Assembly (NCBI GenBank): GCA_963665495.1
Contig: OY762289.1
Coordinates: 2,914,001 to 2,978,000, forward strand
Origin: G963665495 sp963665495
GTDB lineage: Bacteria > Desulfobacterota > Desulfovibrionia > Desulfovibrionales > Desulfovibrionaceae
Direction: 5' to 3'
DNA length: 64,000 bases
Shown: in pieces, positions 24,831 through 31,909 of the stretch
Layout of the letters: every line of letters begins with the position of its first letter
How positions within the stretch are numbered: the first letter of the stretch is position 1
Program-made: the position numbers and the translations under genes
Notes under the pieces: model-generated
Database searches by the model: none
The model's input: only the letters and a program-made list of their open reading frames with translations
Told to the model about the DNA's origin: nothing

Positions 24831-25142
24831 AAGAACCTCAATGGTTGTCCGACGTTCTCAAGTGGCATGTTCAACAACTTGCTGGTATTACAAAGGTATA
24901 TTTACCGACTTCAGAATTATCCTGATACGCTACTCCAGTCGTCTTCATGCCTCTTTACGTCACAACAGTCTGAGCGGGTTAATGTTGCAAACAATATTTT
25001 CTACTGGATGCCCCCGTAAAGTATGGCTTGTTTACTGAATTAACGCAACAAGCATCTTATCTGATTATCATATTTACCATTCGGCTTGAGCTTCAAAATA
25101 AGCAGCCTTTCACGTCGGATATAAAATCATGGCACACACGAT
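24831..25142. other. AT-rich intergenic region upstream of the basal-body genes
   Basis: This gap of about 310 bases is markedly AT-rich, the largest one within the sctC to translocator part of the locus, and is a likely site for an internal minus-strand promoter. It holds TGATAAT (minus strand, near 25060-25070), a single half of the Fur-type palindrome found at 38077. No gene is supported here. Confidence 0.45.
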
Positions 25143-25586
25143 TTAGAGTCTCAAGAACAACAACTCCTCAGACGGGTGTGTATTTTCATGCGTCGCCTGG
25201 GCCTGCCAGTATTCCAGCGCATTCAGAAACTTCTCGGCCAGAGTCGCAATGGTTTCCTCGGTTTGCTTTGTCATATCAAACGTACGCTGCAAAATGATGT
25301 CGTTGGAATCGCTATCAACCGAGAGAATTTCCTTTTGTGAAGCCAGCCGGGGCCGATTCAAAAGCAAAAGGTGTTTGCACAGCTCATCCGCCTTCCGCGC
25401 GTTGCCGGGCAGAGGCCCGACCCTGGCCTGAAAAAGGCCCGTACGCCGGTCCAAAGACCGCAACGAGACAAAGAGGCCGTCCGCCGTACGCAGCCGGTAT
25501 GCGGACTCGCTCTCGGATTCGAGCGAGTCCGGTCCCAGCCGGGCGCCCAAGGCGTCCGCAAGTCTGGAAAAATGTTGCACCTGCAC
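25143..25586 (-). CDS. Probable class I type III secretion chaperone (CesT/YscB-like fold)
   Basis: The 147-residue protein has the alpha-beta pattern of the small acidic secretion chaperones. It has an N-terminal helix (FSRLADALGARLG), strands in YRLRTADGLFVSLRSLD and GLFQARVGPLPGNARKADEL, a helix (ELCKHLLLLNRP), and strands in KEILSVDSDSNDIILQRTFD, then a C-terminal helix. It lies next to the minor translocator gene. Its client could be a translocator or the gatekeeper SctW, as YscB with SycN in Yersinia. A SycN-like partner is encoded at 39788. Confidence 0.65.
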   Translation of the reverse strand: MQVQHFSRLADALGARLGPDSLESESESAYRLRTADGLFVSLRSLDRRTGLFQARVGPLPGNARKADELCKHLLLLNRPRLASQKEILSVDSDSNDIILQRTFDMTKQTEETIATLAEKFLNALEYWQAQATHENTHPSEELLFLRL

Positions 25587-25616
25587 GCTCCGCTGCCGCT
25601 GTTTTATCCGGCCAAT

Positions 25617-26792
25617 TTAGACATAAATCGCACGCTCCGCATCGGTGTTTGATTTGGATATGGCACTGAAGCCTTCGATAAACTTGTCTACGGATTGCTG
25701 TAAGTTCTGGGACAGCTCCTTGCTCTGGTCGCTCAAACTACTTATGCGCGTGGCCTCGGCCTCTTTTTGCTTGCCTTCAGCCTTCAGGTTCTCTGATTGC
25801 GCCTCCAGCAAAGCGGAGGCAATATCGCCGACGGACTCACCAGACTTCGCGAAATTCTGAGCAATATCAGTTAGATACTCTCGCTTTTTCGTTTTACTCA
25901 GGGCAAGATCCATTTCCATTTTGGCTTTTGCCAGTTTATTCTTGATTACGAGCTTTTTGGTCTTCCAGTCATGCGCCTCATAGTTTGCTTCGGCAAGGGT
26001 AGCCCGCTCCTTGGACTGGTCCAGATTATTTCCAGCTTCTATAGCCTCACCATAAGCGCCCCTGATTCTTGTTAACTTTTCTTCCTGCACATCTAAAGAA
26101 TCTTGAGGGGTTATCTTATTATCGTCTAAGGTCTTAATGAGCTCTTTATTAGCCGCGTCCTCTGCGTTTGCATCAATCCCACGTTGGGTCCGGGCCTCCT
26201 CCAACTTAGCCCCTAACGTGCTTTCTTCGAGCTTGCCGGCAGCAAACTCACTTTCGAGTTTATTGTAATCTGCGGTTAAACTCCCGGACTTGGCCTCTGC
26301 TTTCAAACTTTTAATCGAGGCGACCGCGGAGCAGGCCTGCGTGCCAAGATTGATGCCCGCTCCCAAGATTTTCGCGCAACAACTGCTCACAGCTGCCGCG
26401 CGTTCTTTATTTATCCCTTCCAGCTGCTTATCGTATTGCAGTTGGATTTCCTTCATGCGGTTCTCATTGCTTTTTTGCTTTGCCTCATTCAGAGCCTTGA
26501 GGCATTCAATGAACAGGGTGCCGGCGTCATCAGCCAGCAACTTTTTGAGGTTATTCAAATTATTTTCAGTATCTTTGGTATTTTTCCCCAACAATTCAAG
26601 CTTAGCCGGGTCCAGCTCAGGTATGGCGCCAAAGATGGGGACAGCGCCGGAGTCTGTCTGCGCCACCATCTTGCCATCCACGATGGTAATGTAGTCTATC
26701 TGCGCGTTCGCCGCCTGCAACAACTGATAGGCGTTGTCATCGGCGTCGGCGATATTCATATTCTGAGACTGTGAATTGGAGTCTATCTTCAT
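25617..26792 (-). CDS. Candidate minor translocator (SctB/YopD-IpaC-like)
   Basis: ATG 26792 (MKIDSNSQSQNMNIAD) follows CAGGAG and gives 391 residues. The frame opens nine codons earlier without an RBS. The protein is helical with long coiled-coil stretches (about residues 75-130, 180-330) and one moderately hydrophobic segment (about 145-170, VSSCCAKILGAGINLGTQAC). This is the general layout of the second translocator. It follows the major translocator and its LcrH-type chaperone, the usual order. No strong sequence signature is seen, so the role rests on context and architecture. Confidence 0.65.
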   Translation of the reverse strand: MKIDSNSQSQNMNIADADDNAYQLLQAANAQIDYITIVDGKMVAQTDSGAVPIFGAIPELDPAKLELLGKNTKDTENNLNNLKKLLADDAGTLFIECLKALNEAKQKSNENRMKEIQLQYDKQLEGINKERAAAVSSCCAKILGAGINLGTQACSAVASIKSLKAEAKSGSLTADYNKLESEFAAGKLEESTLGAKLEEARTQRGIDANAEDAANKELIKTLDDNKITPQDSLDVQEEKLTRIRGAYGEAIEAGNNLDQSKERATLAEANYEAHDWKTKKLVIKNKLAKAKMEMDLALSKTKKREYLTDIAQNFAKSGESVGDIASALLEAQSENLKAEGKQKEAEATRISSLSDQSKELSQNLQQSVDKFIEGFSAISKSNTDAERAIYV

Positions 26793-26915
26793 TTTTTTCA
26801 CTCCTGAATTACATGGCATGCGCGAATCTGAGAACTCGTATACGTACAGATACCCGGCCGTATTGCACGGTTAGGTAGCGCAACGGCATCTTGAATCGAC
26901 ACAAACCGGCAGTTG

Positions 26916-28376
26916 TCAAATGCTCACAGCCATATGCATCGTATTGGAATTACTTTGAAATGTCTCTGCAAGCTTGCCGACCATTTTTCCCTGGCTTTCA
27001 ATTCCATCAACGATCTGTTCAATCAGGTCGTCCATACTCGACGCCATCTTTGCAAGATCTACTTTTAACGCGTTGGCATCCAGTTGACTCAGCTCCGCAT
27101 CTTTCTCCGCAACTGCCGTTTTAATGTCGGCAACTGACTTGGCGCTTTGCACTGCAGACGTGGCCACATTTCCTATGGAGTTCAGGACTTTGGGATTTTC
27201 CTTCAGCACGGCTTTCCAACAGGAGGGCTTGAACGCTGCCGACAACGCTTTCAAATCGCCTATAACTGACTTGACGAATTTCTCCACCTCCTCTGCAACA
27301 AATTCCAAGAGCGCTTTTCCAACAGTTGAAGTGCCGCTCTCAAGCTTTGCCTGAATAGCGGCCAAAGCCTTATTGAATATATTCTGAATCTCGGCACCGA
27401 CGGCCTTAACGGCACCTGATAACGATTTGGGAAAGTTTTTGACTCCCTCCACAAATTCATTGAACTTTTTCATGGCTTGCATCACCAGGTTTCCCAGTGC
27501 ATTGAGGACAACATCCTTAACGGCCTTAATGATCTCCTGGGTGGTTTTCAAGACGCCTTTTGTGATCATATCCTTCACGGTCTTAATGATGGCATTTATC
27601 ACTGTCTTGGCAGTCTCACGCACTGCTGCCATCGCGGCTTTGATCCCTCCACCGACCGTGGCCTTGACTATGGCCTGGGGGCCGATCGAACCCATTAAGT
27701 CCAGACACAACATCGCCCCGGTGGAGATGACATTGGCAAAGATGGTTGCGGCCGTATCGCTCATGCCCTGCTGCTTCAGGGCGTTCGTTATCTTCTCCGT
27801 CAGCTTGTCGGCCGCTCCTGACACTGTCAGGACAAAACCCGTAAGGGCGCAAATACCACCAACCACTGCGACGAAAACACCCGCCCCGGTTCCTAATGTA
27901 GCCCCTGTCACGAGTGCCCCGACAGCAACACCGATAACAGACGCGATCCCGGTCGCGATCCAGCCGGCAACTTTGGCAAAGGTTCCCCAGGCTTTCGCGT
28001 TTCTGATCTTGACCGCGGCTTGGTCCAGTTTCTTGTTGATCTCGTTTTGTTTGGCTTCACGCTGTCTTCGGAGATCGTCCACGTTTTCCTTAGAGAACTC
28101 GAGCTGGCTCTGCTGAATTTGTTCGAAAATTTCCGTAAACTTGCGCATCAGATTGTCTGCGGAATCCGAAACAGTGGGAGGAGGCAGTTCCGGTCTGCCC
28201 TCCTGATTGGACGCTGTCGTGGAGTTTCCTGCAGTGTCCGCGGAAAAGGTTATATCCGGGTCCTGCGTCTGGTTCACACCTGGGGCTTTCGTTCCGGACA
28301 CCCCCTGCGGGTCCACGGCGTTATAGTCCGAACCATCCGGATTGACGGTGCTTCCCGTGGTTCTGTCTATACTCAT
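26916..28376 (-). CDS. Major translocator (SctE/YopB-IpaB-like pore protein)
   Basis: The 486-residue protein has a polar N-terminal region and a coiled coil (about 90-140). A strong hydrophobic hairpin follows (about 145-205: FAKVAGWIATGIASVIGVAV, then GTGAGVFVAVVGGICALTGF), the membrane-insertion region typical of YopB/IpaB. Amphipathic helices (VKDMITKGVLKTTQEIIKAV) and a C-terminal coiled coil complete it. It would form the pore in the host membrane. Its start overlaps the stop of the LcrH-like chaperone gene (ATGA). Confidence 0.85.
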   Translation of the reverse strand: MSIDRTTGSTVNPDGSDYNAVDPQGVSGTKAPGVNQTQDPDITFSADTAGNSTTASNQEGRPELPPPTVSDSADNLMRKFTEIFEQIQQSQLEFSKENVDDLRRQREAKQNEINKKLDQAAVKIRNAKAWGTFAKVAGWIATGIASVIGVAVGALVTGATLGTGAGVFVAVVGGICALTGFVLTVSGAADKLTEKITNALKQQGMSDTAATIFANVISTGAMLCLDLMGSIGPQAIVKATVGGGIKAAMAAVRETAKTVINAIIKTVKDMITKGVLKTTQEIIKAVKDVVLNALGNLVMQAMKKFNEFVEGVKNFPKSLSGAVKAVGAEIQNIFNKALAAIQAKLESGTSTVGKALLEFVAEEVEKFVKSVIGDLKALSAAFKPSCWKAVLKENPKVLNSIGNVATSAVQSAKSVADIKTAVAEKDAELSQLDANALKVDLAKMASSMDDLIEQIVDGIESQGKMVGKLAETFQSNSNTMHMAVSI

Positions 28377-28921
28377 TTTTCCTTCCCTTCTTTCCCCGAA
28401 TTAAGAAGTTCCAGCAATGCCGAGGCCTTGTTTTTCAGGTCGGCAAAGGCCTCGTTGTCTCCGGAAGCCATGATCGACGCCTCGAGGGCGTTTTTGGCCT
28501 TCTGCGTATCGCCGAGTCCGATGTGGCACTCCGCAGCGTGAAAAGGAACCAGCGGATCTTCCACGTCAAGCAATGTGGCTATGGAATAGGCGGTGACGGC
28601 GTTCTCATACTGTTCGAGCATTTGCAGCGCCGCGGCCAGCCCCAGCCAGTATTTGCGTTCCAGATGATCGTAAAAGACAAGAAAAGCGAACTGCGCCCTG
28701 GCGTCCTCGTACTTGCCGTTTTTATACATGAGGTAGGCCAATGCATAGCAGCTCTCCATGTCTTCATCGGAAAGGTCGTAAAGTTCCTTGTGCGTCAGGC
28801 CCTGGTGCAAAAACATCCCCACCAGCGATGCGGCATCCTCATCCTTCAACCCCGTCATTTCTTCAAGGGTTAAATTCTTGTAGGCCTCTATTGTCGCTTC
28901 TTCAAAACTTCTAACGTTCAT
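28373..28921 (-). CDS. LcrH/SycD-family translocator chaperone (TPR)
   Basis: ATG 28921 (MNVRSFEEATIEAYKN) is preceded by CAGGAGCTTTCC and gives 182 residues. Earlier in-frame starts lack an RBS. The protein is a set of tetratricopeptide repeats (YALAYLMYKNGKYEDARAQF, WLGLAAALQMLEQYENAVTA, PFHAAECHIGLGDTQKAKNA), the class II chaperone signature. Such proteins hold both translocators before export. It lies directly upstream of both translocator genes, which supports the pairing. Confidence 0.9.
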   Translation of the reverse strand: MNVRSFEEATIEAYKNLTLEEMTGLKDEDAASLVGMFLHQGLTHKELYDLSDEDMESCYALAYLMYKNGKYEDARAQFAFLVFYDHLERKYWLGLAAALQMLEQYENAVTAYSIATLLDVEDPLVPFHAAECHIGLGDTQKAKNALEASIMASGDNEAFADLKNKASALLELLNSGKEGKEK

Positions 28922-28949
28922 GGAAAGCTCCTGTGCTGTGGGTCTGCGT

Positions 28950-29459
28950 TTAGAAATTTCTGACGATGCTGCTCGCCGTGTCGCTGTTCTTTTTATAGGC
29001 GTTGGAAATGGCCGATACCAGGTTGTTGTTTTTGTTGATGAGGTCCTGAACAACCGTCATCTGCAGCGTGGAATCGTTATTCGCCGACTGCTGTGCGCTG
29101 CTGATCATACCTTGAAGCGACGTTATTTCATCATCGGTAAGTTTATGGGGCTCTTTGGTTTTGTCATCCACCTTAGCTGAGGGAAGATCTTTTTCATCAA
29201 AACCAAGGTCCTTAAATTTCTTTATGTCATCTGAAGTCCATTTATCCCCCGCCTTATACTTAGCCTTCAGCGTGCCAAGGGCCGCCAGCAACTTGTTTTT
29301 ATCCTGCAGTTTGGTCAGCTCATCACTGAGCATTGAATTGGCTTCAGACATTTTTTCCCTTGCCAGGAGTGTGAAGATGACTGTGGGATCGACTTCTTGT
29401 CCATCCAGAGTAAGATTGCCGTCACTGACGCCTATTTGTCCGACCGAAGAAACTGACAT
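28950..29459 (-). CDS. Candidate needle tip/filament protein (EspA/LcrV-like C-terminus)
   Basis: The 169-residue protein has no signal peptide. Its C-terminal helix VVQDLINKNNNLVSAISNAY, followed by KKNSDTASSIVRNF, has the heptad pattern and end typical of tip and filament proteins such as EspA and LcrV. The N-terminal part has a helix pair (about 30-70). It is in the operon ahead of the chaperone and translocators, where tip genes are normally found. It is smaller than LcrV and close to EspA in size. Whether it or the product of the gene at 29557 caps the needle is not decidable here. Confidence 0.6.
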   Translation of the reverse strand: MSVSSVGQIGVSDGNLTLDGQEVDPTVIFTLLAREKMSEANSMLSDELTKLQDKNKLLAALGTLKAKYKAGDKWTSDDIKKFKDLGFDEKDLPSAKVDDKTKEPHKLTDDEITSLQGMISSAQQSANNDSTLQMTVVQDLINKNNNLVSAISNAYKKNSDTASSIVRNF

Positions 29460-29495
29460 AATCCTCTCCTTTTATGCTTGCATTTTATAAAACTT

Positions 29496-29562
29496 GCGCA
29501 TCTTTGCCTTGAAACAAGGAGCCTTCCCGAAACACACTTTGGCAGAATAAGACGTTCTAAAC
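29496..29562 (+). repeat. 67-bp imperfect inverted repeat, copy A
   Basis: The plus strand here matches the minus strand of 30355-30421 at 54 of 67 positions without a gap. Both copies contain the small hairpin CCTTG-AAn-CAAGG, the block GAAACACA-CTTTGG or GAAACACAGCTTGG, and the end TCTAAAC. Copy A overlaps the last two codons of the tip-like gene (29557-30312), so its stop codon lies in the repeat. Confidence 0.85.
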
Positions 29563-30312
29563 GTCGAACGCTTCCTGATCCGTACTAGCCTTTTTCTCAA
29601 GCACCTTTGCAACGCGCTGGTTCGTTTTGTCGTCTTTTTCCTTGATTGCCTTTATGGTCGCCATTGTTGTCTGTATCTCGTCGTTGAGGTTCTGGAGCTT
29701 CATTTGCGCTTTCGAATCCCATCCCATGATATCGCCGCCCGAGACTGTTTTATCTTCTGGAATATCCACTCCATAACTTTTCAGAGTTGCCGCCCACTCA
29801 TTGGGAACTTTGCCTCCGGCCTCCATTTCTTTTTTGGCCTCGTTCATTATGGCCTTTGCCTCTTGCATTTCATGGTAAGCGCCCGCAACCTTTTTTATGT
29901 CATCCCCCAAGTTGGGATATATCGTATTATTAGAAATAACATGTACTATTTGCTTGAGCCACATACCATCACTAAGACTATGATACTCTTTATTTTTTGC
30001 TTTATAATAGCTCAGCGCATTGTTGTACTTGCGCCTGAGTTCAAATTTATAATCCATGCTGGGGATTTTGGTTTTTGCATCAATATCCACTTTATACGAC
30101 TCAAGCTCATTAATACATTCGCGGAGGTATTTCGCCTCTTCCGTCTGCTTTTTGAGCTTGGTCTCTTCATCTATGAGCAGTTGCTGTATATATTCCTTTT
30201 TTTCAACGGCCAGTTGCTCGATAGCGACTTCAAACGCGCCGTCCTTGATGAGGGAATCGACATCCAGCTTAGCGGTGGTGTTCACTCCACCTTGCGAATC
30301 TACCTTGGCCAT
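29557..30312 (-). CDS. Second candidate tip-like secreted protein, coiled-coil
   Basis: The 251-residue protein lacks a signal peptide and is mainly helical: long N-terminal coiled coil (about 30-100, IEQLAVEKKEYIQQLLIDEE), a central polar domain with NNTIYPNLGDDIKKVAGAYH, and a C-terminal coiled coil (LNDEIQTTMATIKAIKEKDD). Two coiled coils flanking a globular middle is the general plan of LcrV/IpaD tip proteins, but no family signature is certain. A GAGGTGAAGA site precedes the ATG. The gene is exactly bracketed by the 67-bp inverted repeat, suggesting it came in as, or is, a cassette. Confidence 0.6.
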   Translation of the reverse strand: MAKVDSQGGVNTTAKLDVDSLIKDGAFEVAIEQLAVEKKEYIQQLLIDEETKLKKQTEEAKYLRECINELESYKVDIDAKTKIPSMDYKFELRRKYNNALSYYKAKNKEYHSLSDGMWLKQIVHVISNNTIYPNLGDDIKKVAGAYHEMQEAKAIMNEAKKEMEAGGKVPNEWAATLKSYGVDIPEDKTVSGGDIMGWDSKAQMKLQNLNDEIQTTMATIKAIKEKDDKTNQRVAKVLEKKASTDQEAFDV

Positions 30313-30342
30313 TCTTCACCTCCGGATGATTTAGAGCGTCTT

Positions 30343-30356
30343 ACCTTTTAAAAGGT
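30343..30356. promoter_or_regulatory. Palindrome and direct repeats upstream of the tip-like gene
   Basis: ACCTTTTAAAAGGT is a perfect 14-bp palindrome 31 bp upstream of the gene starting at 30312. It is flanked by two near-identical direct repeats, TTAGAGCGTCTTA (30331-30343) and TTAGAGTCTCTTA (30357-30369). The symmetry suggests a regulator site for the secreted-protein genes. Which regulator is unknown. Confidence 0.4.
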
Positions 30357-30421
30357 TTAGAGTCTCTTATACAGCCAAGCTGTGTTTCAGGAATACGCCT
30401 TGCTTCAAGGCGAAGATGCGC
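30355..30421 (-). repeat. 67-bp imperfect inverted repeat, copy B
   Basis: On the minus strand this copy reads GCGCATCTTCGCCTTGAAGC onward and matches copy A at 29496-29562 (54 of 67). It lies in the leader region of the tip-like gene. It overlaps the palindrome at 30343-30356 by two bases at one end. Flanks outside the two copies do not match, and no target-site duplication is visible. Confidence 0.85.
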
Positions 30422-30504
30422 CAACTGCCGGGCTGGCCCGCCGATACGGAAAAATTACGTTGTCCAGCGCATACGGCATCACGAAAATTCCCTAGCAACA
30501 CGCC

Positions 30505-30822
30505 CTAAATCCACATTTTGTTTCGTCGAGCGCTCGGTTTGGGAGCCTTCCGGCCCAGCTTCTCGCGCATCTTCTCTTTGGCCTCGGATTTGATCCGATC
30601 CAACTCCTGTTTGAATGCTTCCAGCTCATTTTGCGCCTTTTCCCGGACTTTGGGCGGCAGCTTGCTCCAGTCGAATTGCCGGTCCGCGTCCCCGGACGCA
30701 CCCTCTGGCCGGCCTAAATACTCTTCATTTTCCTTGAGGGTCTTTTCTCCAAGCCGGATCAGCTCGCTGGCCTCCCGGAGAATTCTTTCCGACTCCGCCT
30801 GCACGTCATCCTGTTCATGCAT
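30505..30822 (-). CDS. Small coiled-coil hypothetical protein
   Basis: The 105-residue protein is very charged and predicted helical: ESERILREASELIRLGEKTL, then NELEAFKQELDRIKSEAKEK, with a central Pro-containing SKLPPKVREKAQ and a basic end. There is no signal peptide or membrane segment. It lies between the chaperone genes and the tip-like gene, all on the minus strand, so a role in secretion (chaperone, secreted cofactor or regulator) is likely but not shown. No family is recognised. Confidence 0.55.
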   Translation of the reverse strand: MHEQDDVQAESERILREASELIRLGEKTLKENEEYLGRPEGASGDADRQFDWSKLPPKVREKAQNELEAFKQELDRIKSEAKEKMREKLGRKAPKPSARRNKMWI

Positions 30823-30913
30823 CTACGCTTCTCCCGTTCGTACGATATGGCACGCCACGCGCACGCGCTGCATGCATTGTCAATATCCTGAATGTGTCCT
30901 TGCCCGGTCAGCC

Positions 30914-31330
30914 TCATGAATATCTGGCGGCCGCTGCCTCGATGGCCTCGGCCAGAAAGTTGTCGATCAACTCGCCCGCAAAGTCGGCCCGCTCCAGCAC
31001 TCTATCCAGACAATCCGCCACTTCCCCGCTTTCTATGCCCTCCAGGGGCAGCCAGGCCAGGGCCAGAATCTCCTCACCCCGCAGGCACAGACTCACGCCG
31101 GAATCCGCGAAGGCCAGGTTGCTCTGCAAAAGCAGATCGCCGACTTCCTCCGGAGCGACCAGGGGCAGCGAATCCGTGGTGCACTGAAAAAGGATACGCC
31201 CGCTTTCGGTATCCGCTTCGATGGAAATCAGGTGGCGGTCGTCAACCACGAACTCGATATCCTCGTCATCCTTGCCGAGTTCCACGTTCATCTTTTGGGC
31301 CAGGTCATCAAGCCACGCATAGCTGCTCAT
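30914..31330 (-). CDS. CesT-like type III secretion chaperone (2 of 2)
   Basis: The 138-residue, acidic protein has the class I chaperone pattern: N-terminal helix (WLDDLAQKMNVELG), strands in IEFVVDDRHLISIEADTESG and RILFQCTTDSLPL, a helix with VGDLLLQSNLAF, strands SGVSLCLRGEEILALAWLPL and a C-terminal helix. It lies two genes after the giant putative effector and beside another protein of the same kind, so it probably chaperones that effector or a neighbour. Confidence 0.75.
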   Translation of the reverse strand: MSSYAWLDDLAQKMNVELGKDDEDIEFVVDDRHLISIEADTESGRILFQCTTDSLPLVAPEEVGDLLLQSNLAFADSGVSLCLRGEEILALAWLPLEGIESGEVADCLDRVLERADFAGELIDNFLAEAIEAAAARYS

Positions 31331-31378
31331 TGAGAAACTCCAGTTTGGGGGCTCTTGAAAAAACAGAAAATTCTCACA

Positions 31379-31879
31379 CTAGGCCCATTTCAGATCAGGA
31401 TTCAGATGCGGCAATTCGCTTTGTTCACTGCCAACGTCGTCCCCATTTTCATCCAAATCGCCTACTTTGTTTGCGTCCTGTACGGGGACCCCGTCCCGGC
31501 AGATCCCCTCAGCCAGTGTAAACAGCGTATCGCAGGCCTCCGCCACGTCCTGTGTTTCCGATGTTCGTGCAAAAAGCGTACGCAGAAGCATCAGGGCGTT
31601 GGATTCCGGCTCGTAGCCCAGGGCGGTTTCATGATCAAAGGCCAGGATGCGGCTGCGCTCCAGCAACTCCAGGGAAGTTTCGTCCGCCAGGCTATCCTTG
31701 CGGGGCAACTGGCAGGCGATCAGGATACGCGAACCGTCCTCGCCGGGCTGCACAAAGAGTTCGATGCCTGATTCACTGACAAGGCTGATGGAAAGATCCT
31801 CCGGACTGTCCGAGGCAGGAGTGCTTTCCAATGATTCGTGAAACTCTTTGAGCACCCGGATGCATTCTTTCATGTTCAT
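31379..31879 (-). CDS. CesT-like type III secretion chaperone (1 of 2)
   Basis: This 166-residue acidic protein repeats the class I chaperone layout: helix MKECIRVLKEFHESL, strands LSISLVSESGIELFVQPGED and RILIACQLPRKDSL, helix LELLERSRILAF, strands GYEPESNALMLLRTLFAR, helix VAEACDTLFTLAEGIC. An extra acidic C-terminal tail (about 40 residues) is present. It starts 30 bp after the stop of the giant gene, the classical effector-chaperone arrangement, which makes that protein its likely client. Confidence 0.75.
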   Translation of the reverse strand: MNMKECIRVLKEFHESLESTPASDSPEDLSISLVSESGIELFVQPGEDGSRILIACQLPRKDSLADETSLELLERSRILAFDHETALGYEPESNALMLLRTLFARTSETQDVAEACDTLFTLAEGICRDGVPVQDANKVGDLDENGDDVGSEQSELPHLNPDLKWA

Positions 31880-31909
31880 TTCCTCATTCGGGAATGTTGG
31901 GAAAACAGG

